Positions 1 through 6,812 of a DNA stretch of 10,739 nt are shown here, piece after piece. A program made the position numbers and the translations under genes. The DNA is from Chloroflexota bacterium. Its GTDB lineage: Bacteria > Chloroflexota > Dehalococcoidia > SZUA-161. The stretch's first letter is position 1, and every line of letters starts with the position of its first letter. The notes beneath the pieces were generated by a model. It did no database searches. It saw only the letters and a program-made list of their open reading frames with translations, and had not been told where the DNA came from. The stretch lies in contig DAOUTY010000042.1 of the NCBI GenBank assembly GCA_030668425.1, positions 1-10,739 of the forward strand, given 5' to 3'.

Positions 1-403
1 ACCGTTCATTTCTAATCTCGGCTAAGTTTACGGCGATAGCATTGATGGTGAAATCCCGGTGACGTAGGTCCTCCTCGATGCTGCCACGCATGGTGGTGAA
101 ATCAAGATGCCAGTCACCTCCAGCCTGGGAAAGGATTACCCGGGATACCTGGTTGACGTCATCCAGAGGCACTATGCGGGCGCTGAAAGCCCTGGCTATA
201 TCAGAGGCAATCGATGTAGCTTCACCAGCCACCACGACATCGATGTCGCTATTTGGTCGCCCCATGAGCGCATCTCGGATAAAGCCGCCGACAACGTAGC
301 AATCGATGTTGCGTTGTTGAAGGAGCTTTTCCAGCTTTGTCAGGAGTGAAACTGCCTCCTCCGGGGCGAGAATCGTCAGTCTCTCTTTAGTGAGCTTAGT
401 CAT
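1..403 (-). CDS. cca: CCA tRNA nucleotidyltransferase / poly(A) polymerase family protein, N-terminal part
   Basis: This is the first 134 residues of a class II nucleotidyltransferase of the CCA-adding/poly(A) polymerase family; the rest lies beyond the left edge. Family members add or repair the 3' CCA of tRNAs in the cytoplasm, or in some lineages polyadenylate RNA. Visible motifs are the GG...RD signature (VVGGFIRD, residues 37-44), the metal-binding DID (residues 53-55), a beta-strand LDF (100-102) and the RDFTINAIA motif (116-124). The ATG at 401-403 is a reasonable start because the first motif then begins near residue 37, as in the family, but its ribosome binding site is weak (GAGAAAAAG). 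It lies 82 nt downstream of def and probably shares its transcript. CCA-adding, A-adding and poly(A) polymerase activities cannot be told apart from this N-terminal part, because the specificity-setting motifs and any HD domain are outside the window. Confidence 0.85.
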   Translation of the reverse strand, partial: MTKLTKERLTILAPEEAVSLLTKLEKLLQQRNIDCYVVGGFIRDALMGRPNSDIDVVVAGEATSIASDIARAFSARIVPLDDVNQVSRVILSQAGGDWHLDFTTMRGSIEEDLRHRDFTINAIAVNLAEIRNER

Positions 404-485
404 TAAGGGTTTCTTTTTCTCAAAAATATGTGCCGGGGACGGGCGATAGACTCAGAAAGCACTCAGCAGCAAACGATCCAGGTTC

Positions 486-986
486 CTAGATATAGCCTGA
501 CTCATCGTCATCCTCCGGCTCGGCCTTATATAGATTATCCATGCTCTCCAGGTGATCGACATAGACCACCCCGTTGATGTGGTCGACCTCATGCTGTAGA
601 GCCTGGGCAAAAAGCCCCTCTGCCTTTATACGAACTTCCTTGCCATACCGATCGCGCCCTTTAACCGTTACTGATTCCGCGCGTTTTATAGAGCCCCTGT
701 ATCCGGGCAGGCTGAGGCATCCTTCCATAACTTCATGCTCTCCCGAGCTTTTTACTACCTGGGGATTGATGAGTGTAATCAACCCCGATTCAGGCAGCTC
801 GATGACAACAACTTGCAGCGGGATTCCGACCTGAGGTGCAGCTAGCCCTGCTGCCCCTCCAAGTTGGTACATAGTCTCGATCATGTCGTCGATAAGCTTC
901 TGAATAGAATCGTCGATTTTCCGCACCCGCTTCGCTTTCTGATGAAGCACGGGACTGTCCATCATTGTAAGGGGCAGAACAGTCAT
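486..986 (-). CDS. def: Peptide deformylase
   Basis: This 166-residue protein is a metal-dependent deformylase that removes the formyl group from the N-terminal Met of nascent proteins at the ribosome. All three family motifs are present: motif 1 as AAGLAAPQ (45-52), motif 2 as EGCLS (88-92) and motif 3 as QHEVDH (131-136). This gives metal ligands C90, H132 and H136 and the catalytic E133. Motif 1 has Ala where the first Gly is usual. The C-terminal tail (about 154-166) is acidic. The ATG at 984-986 has no clear Shine-Dalgarno sequence, but its N-terminus lines up with the usual family start (M-x-V/I-x-x-I/L ... PVL). It follows priA after 82 nt, in which a strong promoter is visible. The priA-def pairing is common in bacteria, but fmt, the usual partner of def, is not next to it here. 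Confidence 0.96.
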   Translation of the reverse strand: MTVLPLTMMDSPVLHQKAKRVRKIDDSIQKLIDDMIETMYQLGGAAGLAAPQVGIPLQVVVIELPESGLITLINPQVVKSSGEHEVMEGCLSLPGYRGSIKRAESVTVKGRDRYGKEVRIKAEGLFAQALQHEVDHINGVVYVDHLESMDNLYKAEPEDDDESGYI

Positions 987-1037
987 GACTAAATGTGCAC
1001 GCTCGATATTGTGTGATAAATGTTGGCAATTAGGGAG

Positions 1038-1066
1038 ATTATAGTCTAACGGCGGCGCATTGTAAA
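1038..1066 (-). promoter_or_regulatory. Sigma-70-type promoter for def-cca
   Basis: On the minus strand TTTACA (1066-1061) is followed after exactly 17 nt by a perfect TATAAT (1043-1038). Transcription would start near 1031, giving a leader of about 45 nt before def. It lies just past the priA stop codon, so def and cca can be expressed independently of the upstream genes. Confidence 0.7.
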
Positions 1067-1068
1067 GG

Positions 1069-3501
1069 TTAAACCAAGCTCGCTGGGTCGATGTCTACCG
1101 ACCAGCCCTGGGGCAGATGTAGCTGCGAGAGCAGGGGAATGGGGTCCGGGCTGCGGACTACTATCTGCCAGCGAAACTTGCCCCGCACCCGCTGGGTAAA
1201 GGTGGGAGATGGGCCAAACAGGGTGGTATTGGGTAGCCCCTGGTAAGTCTTCTCATGCTCGAGGAGGTGGTGTACCTTTTCTGCTTCTTTCTGACATTGG
1301 GTGGCGTTGGTATGGGTGTAAACAAGACGTGCCAGCCGGCTGAATGGCGGGTCGCCCTGCTGGCGGCGAAAGGCGATTTCCTGTTCATAGAAGATTGCGT
1401 AATCGTGCTTTGCCGCAGCGACCACGGCGTAGTGCTCTGGCGTATAGCTCTGGACAATAACCTTACCTCCGCTCTTTCCTCTTCCTGCCCTGCCAGCTAC
1501 CTGGGCTAGGATCTGGAAAGTACGCTCGCTGGAGCGAAAGTCTGGAAGGTAAAGTCCGATGTCGGCATTGATCACTCCAACCAGCGTCACCAAAGGAATG
1601 TCGAGCCCTTTGGCAATCATCTGAGTTCCGATCAGGATATCTGCCTCGTGTGACAGGAATCGGTCCATGATTTGCTCGTGGGAATGTTTTCCTCTGGTAA
1701 CATCCCTGTCCCAGCGTAGCAGCCGTGCTCCGGGGAAAGCCTTCGCCGCTTCCTCCTCCACCTTTTGAGTCCCAATGCCCAGGAATTTAATCCGCCTGCT
1801 CAAGCAGACGGGACAGACGTGGGGTATTTTAGCCCTGTAGTTGCAATGGTGGCAGACCAGGTTGTCCTCGGCTGCATGGTAGGTCAAGGAGACATCGCAG
1901 CGCCGGCACCGCATTACGAATCCGCAATCACGGCATTGTACAAAGGTGGCTGTTCCTCTGCGGTTGAGGAACAGGATCACTTGTTCCCGCGCAGCCAGGG
2001 ATTCGCCGATGGATTTGGTCAGGGATCTGCTGAAGATGCTTCTGTTGCCCTCTCTCAATTCACGGCGGAGGTCTACGATCTCAACCTGAGGGAGAGGGGA
2101 TACTTCTCCGCTTGAGATCCTTTCAGGGAGCTGCAGCAATCGAAATTCGCCTCTCTGAGCCCGGTGGTAGCTTGTGACGTCCGGAGTGGCACTTCCCAGG
2201 ATTACCACGGCGTTTGTGAGTTCTGACAGCTTGATGGCGACATCGCGGGCATGATAGCGCGGCTGCTGCTCCTGCTGCTTGTAGGTCCATTCGTGTTCTT
2301 CATCTAGGACGATCAGCCCGAGGTCGGGCTGTGGGGCAAAGAGCGCTCCCCTTGAGCCTATGACGACATCGAAAATGCCACCCTTAATTCGTTGCCACAC
2401 ATCGAATTGCTCCCCTATAGATAACCTGCTGTGAAGCACCGCTACCCTGTTAGGGAATCGGGCTGCGAAGCGGGCGATGGTTTGTGGGGTAAGCGCGATT
2501 TCGGGGACAAGGACAATAGCCCGTTTGCCCAGTGATATAGCGTCTTCCAGTGCTCTCAGGTAGATTTCTGTCTTTCCGCTGCCGGTCACACCGTGCAGTA
2601 GGAAGACTTTGCCACTGGCTGGCCGCCTTATCGCGGCACTAGTCTCCAACCAGGCTGCCTTCTGTGCCGGGGTAAGGGTGAGTGGGGATGATGGAACGAA
2701 AGTGCGGTGGGCCAGTGGATCTCTTTGCACCCTGACTTTTTCAATGGAGACTAGTCCTTTGCGACTGAGAGCTTGCACTGCCGTCGAGGTTAAGCTGAGT
2801 TGCCTCCTTACATCTGTAAGTGGTATGGGACCGGGCTCTTGTATCAGAAGCTTGAGCAGGTTTGCCTGCTTGGTGGCTCTCTTTCGTTCAAGACCAGGTA
2901 TGGTCTCAAGGGCTTGGTCTGCGGAGACTGCGAGCCTTAAGTATGTTTCAAGTCGAGGGCTTACCTTGATCCTCTCCAGTTCCTGCGTCTTGACTGTGAG
3001 CCCCTTGCGCATAAGTTGGTCAACTACGACTTCAATTCTATCTCGACCTGCCATCTTCTTGAGCTCTCGCAACCCGATCTTGCCCTTCAGTTGCAGGAGG
3101 GAGAGCAGCTTCTGTTGCTTCGGAGTTAGTGAGGAGATCGTAGCCTCAGAGACGTTAATGGCGGGCTGAATGAAAGTGATGACCTTGCGCTCAAATCCTG
3201 GAGGCAGCATCGGAGCCGCTGCCTCGAAATAGGAGGAGAGGTAGCGCTCGGCTATCCATCGGCAGAGTTCAACCTGATGAGGCAGAAGAATGGGTTTGGA
3301 GTCGATAGCCCAGGCTATATCCTTTGTATCCTCTACCGAGGGATGATCGCTGAGGGCAAGAACGATACCCTGAACTAACCGGGGGCCGAAAGGCACCCAG
3401 ACAGCATGCCCTACGCTTAGCGAGATATTCCGAGGTATAGAATAGCTGAAGGTTCTTGGTTGCGCCAGCGGGGAGCTGACAGCGACCTCAGCGTAGCTCA
3501 T
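1069..3501 (-). CDS. priA: Primosomal protein N' (replication restart helicase PriA)
   Basis: This 810-residue superfamily 2 DNA helicase recognises stalled forks and reloads the replicative helicase. The N-terminal DNA-binding region spans roughly residues 1-110 and a winged-helix-like segment about 120-260. The helicase core shows Walker A GVTGSGKT (304-311), Walker B DEEH (400-403), motif III SAT (437-439) and motif VI QVAGRAGR (667-674). Between the two helicase lobes are eight cysteines in four CxxC pairs (523/526, 532/535, 550/553, 563/566), the double zinc site of PriA. Length is in the family range, and I see no frameshift or missing key residue. The ATG start (3499-3501) lies inside rplS, 14 nt before the end of that gene in another frame. 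AAAGG abuts the ATG, too close for a good ribosome binding site, so translation is probably coupled to rplS. Confidence 0.97.
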   Translation of the reverse strand: MSYAEVAVSSPLAQPRTFSYSIPRNISLSVGHAVWVPFGPRLVQGIVLALSDHPSVEDTKDIAWAIDSKPILLPHQVELCRWIAERYLSSYFEAAAPMLPPGFERKVITFIQPAINVSEATISSLTPKQQKLLSLLQLKGKIGLRELKKMAGRDRIEVVVDQLMRKGLTVKTQELERIKVSPRLETYLRLAVSADQALETIPGLERKRATKQANLLKLLIQEPGPIPLTDVRRQLSLTSTAVQALSRKGLVSIEKVRVQRDPLAHRTFVPSSPLTLTPAQKAAWLETSAAIRRPASGKVFLLHGVTGSGKTEIYLRALEDAISLGKRAIVLVPEIALTPQTIARFAARFPNRVAVLHSRLSIGEQFDVWQRIKGGIFDVVIGSRGALFAPQPDLGLIVLDEEHEWTYKQQEQQPRYHARDVAIKLSELTNAVVILGSATPDVTSYHRAQRGEFRLLQLPERISSGEVSPLPQVEIVDLRRELREGNRSIFSRSLTKSIGESLAAREQVILFLNRRGTATFVQCRDCGFVMRCRRCDVSLTYHAAEDNLVCHHCNYRAKIPHVCPVCLSRRIKFLGIGTQKVEEEAAKAFPGARLLRWDRDVTRGKHSHEQIMDRFLSHEADILIGTQMIAKGLDIPLVTLVGVINADIGLYLPDFRSSERTFQILAQVAGRAGRGKSGGKVIVQSYTPEHYAVVAAAKHDYAIFYEQEIAFRRQQGDPPFSRLARLVYTHTNATQCQKEAEKVHHLLEHEKTYQGLPNTTLFGPSPTFTQRVRGKFRWQIVVRSPDPIPLLSQLHLPQGWSVDIDPASLV

Positions 3502-3847
3502 CCTTTGCTCTTGATTTTACCTTGGCCTTAGCCATTTTGCTGCTGAGTTCGCGCAGGTAGTAGAGCTTTGCGCGGCGAACCCTTCCCTTTCTCACTACCT
3601 CGACCGTTTCTAGGCGGGGCGAATGCAGCGGAAAGGTGCGCTCAACCCCTATCCCTTGGAATACCTTCCTGAGGGTGAAGCTGGCTCCAGCGCCACTTGG
3701 GCGCTTCCGAATGACCACGCCTTCGAAGGTTTGGCTGCGTTCTCGCTCACCTTCGATGATCTTCAGCTTTACTTTGATGGTATCGCCGGGCCTGAACTCG
3801 GGGATATCCTCGTTTACTTTAGTCTCAACAACAGAACTGATGTCCAT
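3488..3847 (-). CDS. rplS: 50S ribosomal protein L19
   Basis: This 119-residue protein is bacterial L19, which sits at the 30S-50S interface. Family blocks are easily read: FRPGDTIKVKLKI (18-30), an EGERERSQTFEGVVI segment (32-46), GVERTFPLHSPRLE (67-80) and RRAKLYYLREL (91-101). The C-terminal tail is Lys/Arg-rich. The start at 3845-3847 is supported by a strong GAGGAG (3860-3855 on the minus strand) with a 7-nt spacer. It lies 80 nt after trmD and overlaps priA by 14 nt. The trmD-rplS order is very common in bacteria; rpsP and rimM, which usually precede trmD, are not in this window. The gap upstream of rplS begins with a purine-rich run but shows no clear promoter or terminator. Confidence 0.97.
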   Translation of the reverse strand: MDISSVVETKVNEDIPEFRPGDTIKVKLKIIEGERERSQTFEGVVIRKRPSGAGASFTLRKVFQGIGVERTFPLHSPRLETVEVVRKGRVRRAKLYYLRELSSKMAKAKVKSRAKDELR

Positions 3848-3927
3848 TACTTTTCTCCTCGGTGTAGCCTCAGCTTTGAACTCATTTCGATCAATGCTGG
3901 TAACCGTCTTCTTTTTTCTTTCTTACT

Positions 3928-4653
3928 TTAACTGTAAGAGGTCAACTCCTTCTCTTCGGGGGAGAGATCGGCCTTCTCCAAAAGTTCAGGGCGACGCCTG
4001 AGCGTGCGCAGAATGGACTGCTCTCTGCGCCATTTAGCTATCTGGGCGTGATTTCCCGAGAGCAATACTTGGGGCGTTTCCCAACCACGGTATGTCTGTG
4101 GGCGGGTATACTGAGGGTATTCCAAGAGGCTGCGTGTGTGTGAATCATCCTTTGCTGACTCCTCGGAGCCCAAAACCCCGGGCAGTAGCCTGACCACAGC
4201 ATCGATGACCACCATCGCTGCCAGTTCGCCACCTGTTAGCACATAATCGCCGATGCTGATTTCATCGGTTATCAGGTGCTCTCTAACCCTTTCATCAATC
4301 CCCTCGTAATGCCCGCAGATAAGGATTAGCTGGTCAAGGGCTGTCAGTTCAGCCGCGATACCCTGGTTGAAAACCCTACCCTGGGGGGTAAGCAGGATAA
4401 CTGGTGCAGACGGGTAGGCGCTCTCTGCTTTTATTGACTCTGTCGCCTCAAACAGGGATTCCGGTTTCATTACCATGCCTGTTCCCCCACCGAAGGGGTA
4501 GTCATCTACCACGCGGTGCTTGCCCGATCCCCAGTCGCGCAGGTTGTGAATCATAATGGTTATCAGGTTACGATCCATCGCTCGCTTGATGATGCTTTCG
4601 GCGAAGGGCCCGCTGAACATATTGGGGAAAAGGGTCAGAACATCGATGCGCAT
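3928..4653 (-). CDS. trmD: tRNA (guanine-N1-)-methyltransferase TrmD
   Basis: This 241-residue SPOUT-class enzyme uses S-adenosylmethionine to make m1G37 next to the anticodon, which prevents +1 frameshifting. Diagnostic segments are FGGGTGM (54-60), TPQGR (89-93), CGHYEGIDER (113-122) and GDYVLTGGE (135-143), which form the trefoil-knot cofactor site. The C-terminal tRNA-binding part has PQYTRP (180-185) and the conserved VLLSGNH (196-202). I chose the ATG at 4651-4653, which gives the standard MRIDVLTLFP N-terminus. A GTG five codons upstream (4666-4668) is in frame but overlaps the likely ribosome binding site (GGGAG eight nt before the ATG). It starts 30 nt after the mogA-like gene, so the two are probably cotranscribed. 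Confidence 0.97.
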   Translation of the reverse strand: MRIDVLTLFPNMFSGPFAESIIKRAMDRNLITIMIHNLRDWGSGKHRVVDDYPFGGGTGMVMKPESLFEATESIKAESAYPSAPVILLTPQGRVFNQGIAAELTALDQLILICGHYEGIDERVREHLITDEISIGDYVLTGGELAAMVVIDAVVRLLPGVLGSEESAKDDSHTRSLLEYPQYTRPQTYRGWETPQVLLSGNHAQIAKWRREQSILRTLRRRPELLEKADLSPEEKELTSYS

Positions 4654-4683
4654 TTCTCCCGCTCCCACTCACCTTGCTCTCGT

Positions 4684-5163
4684 CTATTCTGTTGCCTCAC
4701 CTTTGACGACCTCAATAGCATGAGGCAAGGCGGGTAGTATTACTGGCAGGCACTCTCCCACTGCCTTGGGGCTGCCGGGGAGGTTGATGATGATGCTTTG
4801 GTTACGGGTACCGCACACTTCCCGGCTGAGCATAGCGTGAGGCGTCTTTTTGATACCCTTTGCTCTCATTGCCTCGGAGAACCCGGGGATGGCCTTGTCT
4901 ATAACATCGAGCGTGGCCTCAGGGGTGACATCGCGTGGGGCCAGGCCTGTGCCTCCGGTGGTGATAATTATGTCTATCCCGCCTTTGTCAGCCCATTCAG
5001 TTAGCCTTCCTGCAATGCTCTCTTTTTCATCGGGAACAATGGCATGCTCCACTATACGGGCGCCGAATTGGGAGAGCACCTTGCGAATAACCTCGCCGCT
5101 CTTATCCTCGCGCTCGCCCCGGGAACATCTGTCGCTAACGGTCAATATACCAACAGTAAACAT
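4684..5163 (-). CDS. MogA/MoaB family molybdenum cofactor biosynthesis protein
   Basis: This 159-residue protein belongs to the MogA/MoaB family, which adenylylates molybdopterin with ATP before molybdate insertion. It shows an N-terminal VGILTVSDR strand (4-12), the TTGGTG phosphate-binding loop (68-73), DVTPEAT (78-84), a PGFSE segment (93-97) and LPGSPKA (128-134). Length fits the single-domain bacterial proteins rather than MoeA or fused forms. The ATG at 5161-5163 is preceded by a run of seven G residues (5180-5174) at 10 nt. The gene is first in the minus-strand block, divergent from mraZ and 30 nt before trmD. No other cofactor genes are in the window. I cannot separate MogA from MoaB by sequence inspection, so no symbol is given. 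Confidence 0.92.
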   Translation of the reverse strand: MFTVGILTVSDRCSRGEREDKSGEVIRKVLSQFGARIVEHAIVPDEKESIAGRLTEWADKGGIDIIITTGGTGLAPRDVTPEATLDVIDKAIPGFSEAMRAKGIKKTPHAMLSREVCGTRNQSIIINLPGSPKAVGECLPVILPALPHAIEVVKGEATE

Positions 5164-5195
5164 GGCCCCATATCCCCCCCGCTGACGTTTTATCT

Positions 5196-5224
5196 ATACT
5201 ATCATACATCAACCTTGTTGCAAA
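5196..5224 (-). promoter_or_regulatory. Possible promoter of the mogA-trmD-rplS-priA block
   Basis: On the minus strand TTTGCA (5224-5219) and TAGTAT (5201-5196) are separated by 17 nt. Each matches the sigma-70 consensus at four of six positions. This is the best pair I can find upstream of the mogA-like gene, but other offsets such as TATGAT are nearly as good, so the exact promoter is uncertain. Confidence 0.35.
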
Positions 5225-5227
5225 GAG

Positions 5228-5239
5228 TCTCTTAAGAGA
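5228..5239. repeat. Perfect 12-bp palindrome in the mogA/mraZ divergent region
   Basis: TCTCTTAAGAGA reads the same on both strands. It lies four bases upstream of the possible mogA -35 hexamer, where a dimeric regulator could bind. No matching second copy was noticed in the window, and chance occurrence is quite possible. Confidence 0.4.
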
Positions 5240-5360
5240 TTGATTTGGTTCACATATATGCGGCCAGCGCCAGATGCTCTTGGCGTCCACTGGGCTTGAC
5301 CCAATAAATCCCAGCCACGTTGGGAGAAGCCCTGCTTCCTCTCCAAAATCGCGAAAACTA

Positions 5361-5389
5361 TTGACAATAGGGCAGCGATGTGCTAAAAA
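5361..5389 (+). promoter_or_regulatory. mraZ promoter with extended -10
   Basis: A consensus TTGACA (5361-5366) is followed after 17 nt by TAAAAA (5384-5389). The -10 is imperfect (four of six) but is preceded by TGC, an extended -10 element. Transcription would start near 5396, leaving a leader of under 30 nt. The downstream end overlaps the first copy of the MraZ-box repeat. Confidence 0.7.
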
Positions 5390-5423
5390 GTGGGGCATAG
5401 TGGTGTAAAGTGGTACTAAGTGG
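5388..5423 (+). promoter_or_regulatory. Four-copy 10-bp-spaced MraZ-box array
   Basis: (A/T)AGTGG occurs at 5388-5393, 5398-5403, 5408-5413 and 5418-5423, always exactly 10 bp apart, with the last copy abutting the mraZ ATG. MraZ is known to bind direct repeats with 10-bp periodicity upstream of its own gene (TGGGN-type in Escherichia coli, AAAGTG-type in mycoplasmas), and these copies fit that pattern. The array covers the end of the -10, the predicted start site and the whole leader, so bound MraZ would be expected to repress the operon. The identification is by position and spacing, not by a binding test. Confidence 0.75.
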
Positions 5424-5846
5424 ATGTTCCTCGGCGAATACGAATTAAGAATAGACCATAAAGGGCGAGTGGCCATCCCGGCCAAATTCAGAGACGCCTT
5501 CCGGGCTGGCCTGGTGCTTTCCCGGGGGTTCGATAAGTGTCTTATTGTTTACACTATGGCGGAGTGGGAGATAGTGGCTGACGAACTGGTTTCCCTGCCC
5601 GTTACCCAGCTAAACCCGAGAAGGATCGCTCGCTTTACCTTCTCAGGGGCTTTTGACCTTGAACCTGACCGTCAGGGGAGGATAATTCTGCCTCCCGCCC
5701 TGCGTCAGTATGCTGATATTGACGATGAAGTAGTTATGGTCGGGTCGTATAGCCATCTCCAGATTTGGGCCAGGGAGCATTGGGCTGCTGAGAAGCAGTT
5801 CATGGCTGAGCACGCTGCCGAGATCGCTGAGGCGGTAAATATATAA
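5424..5846 (+). CDS. mraZ: Transcriptional regulator MraZ
   Basis: This 140-residue protein has two tandem SpoVT-AbrB-like half-domains, each with a DxxxR-type signature: DHKGRVAIP (11-19) and DRQGRIILP (82-90). MraZ forms ring-shaped oligomers and binds repeated boxes in front of its own operon. Length matches the family. The start is the ATG at 5424-5426, giving the usual MFLGEYE N-terminus. It has no real Shine-Dalgarno sequence, since the bases before it belong to the last AAGTGG repeat. Its TAA shares one base with the rsmH ATG (TAATG), so the two are translationally coupled. It is the first gene of the reduced division cluster and very probably autoregulated. Confidence 0.96.
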   Translation: MFLGEYELRIDHKGRVAIPAKFRDAFRAGLVLSRGFDKCLIVYTMAEWEIVADELVSLPVTQLNPRRIARFTFSGAFDLEPDRQGRIILPPALRQYADIDDEVVMVGSYSHLQIWAREHWAAEKQFMAEHAAEIAEAVNI

Positions 5847-6790
5847 TGATGACCACCCTGGCTATGGCTAATGCCCGGGGCCATGAACCCGTTATGCTCG
5901 AAGAGTGTATCAGCGCTCTGCAGGTTCAGCGTGGTGGAAGGTACATAGACTGTACTGTGGGTGGTGGAGGGCATGCCGCAGCGATACTGGAGGAGAGTTC
6001 CCCTGGGGGGCGGCTAATCGGCATCGATGCCGACCCACATGCGATCAGAGTGGCCAGGGGGAAACTGAAGCCCTATGGCAAGGATGCCATCTTGGTCAAT
6101 GAGAATTTCAAGTATCTGGAGAATATCTGCACCAGACATGGTTTTAGTCCTGTAAATGGTGTCCTCTTCGATCTTGGCATGTCCTCTCTCCAGCTTGAGG
6201 GAGCAGGTCGCGGTTTTAGCTTCCGGCAGGATTCACCGCTGGACATGAGATTTAGTGATAGACAGGACCTTACCGCCGCGGACATTGTCAATACCTATCC
6301 GGAGGTTGAGTTAGCTCAGCTTCTGCACAGATATGGCGAGGAACAGCGGAATCGGCAAATAGCGAGATGCATTGTGGAGAGGCGTCCGCTGGAGACCACT
6401 CAGGAACTTGCCCGGGTGGTGGAGCAAGCTGTTGGTGGGACGCGTGGCAGGATTCACCCGGCGACGAAAACCTTTCAAGCCCTACGCATTGCGGTCAACC
6501 ATGAATTGGAGAACCTCGAACTTGCGTTGGAGCAGGCGGTCAATCTCCTTGGGAACGGTGGCAGAATTGTAGTTATCAGCTTTCATTCCCTTGAGGATCG
6601 ACTGGTCAAGGGTTTTTTCCGTCGGGAGGCACAATGGTGTATTTGTCCTCCGGGAATGCCTGCTTGTATTTGTGGCCATACCCCTCGGCTCAAAGTGTTG
6701 AGCAAGAAAGTGTTCAGGCCTTCACCCGTAGAGGTTCAGACTAATCCGCGGAGTCGTAGCGCCAGAATGAGGGTTGCGGAGTACATTTAG
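5846..6790 (+). CDS. rsmH: 16S rRNA (cytosine(1402)-N4)-methyltransferase RsmH
   Basis: This 314-residue enzyme (formerly MraW) methylates N4 of C1402 in the decoding centre of 16S rRNA using S-adenosylmethionine. The N-terminus has HEPVMLEE (13-20) and the cofactor loop CTVGGGGH (36-43), with IGIDADP (58-64) just after it. Next come the DLGMSS motif (109-114), the RGFSF..DSPLDMR block (122-135), HPATKTFQALRI (204-215), ISFHSLEDR (244-252) and the terminal NPRSRSARMR (300-309). A cluster CxC...CxC at 265, 267, 274 and 276 lies before the C-terminus. The first ATG (5846-5848) overlaps the mraZ stop by one base. Starts at 5849 or 5864 are also possible, because the family N-terminus is variable before HxPVML. 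Confidence 0.97.
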   Translation: MMTTLAMANARGHEPVMLEECISALQVQRGGRYIDCTVGGGGHAAAILEESSPGGRLIGIDADPHAIRVARGKLKPYGKDAILVNENFKYLENICTRHGFSPVNGVLFDLGMSSLQLEGAGRGFSFRQDSPLDMRFSDRQDLTAADIVNTYPEVELAQLLHRYGEEQRNRQIARCIVERRPLETTQELARVVEQAVGGTRGRIHPATKTFQALRIAVNHELENLELALEQAVNLLGNGGRIVVISFHSLEDRLVKGFFRREAQWCICPPGMPACICGHTPRLKVLSKKVFRPSPVEVQTNPRSRSARMRVAEYI

Positions 6791-6812
6791 CCTTCCTGGT
6801 TAGGGGGTAACC

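Noticed and set aside
2609..3169. 186-codon open frame antisense to priA
   Set aside because: It is a shadow of the priA coding sequence, Ser-rich, with no convincing ribosome binding site or domain.
4654..4668. GTG start five codons upstream of trmD
   Set aside because: It would add residues before the standard MRIDVLTLFP start and it overlaps the GGGAG ribosome binding site.
5281..5330. Additional TGG/TGGG units (5281, 5291, 5321) as further MraZ boxes
   Set aside because: They fall at multiples of 10 bp but lack the (A/T)AG prefix and are not contiguous with the promoter-proximal array, so chance is the simpler reading.
5240..5360. Small RNA or riboswitch in the mogA/mraZ divergent region
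   Set aside because: There are short TGGG/CCCA inverted pieces but no long stem, no terminator and no motif of a known riboswitch class.
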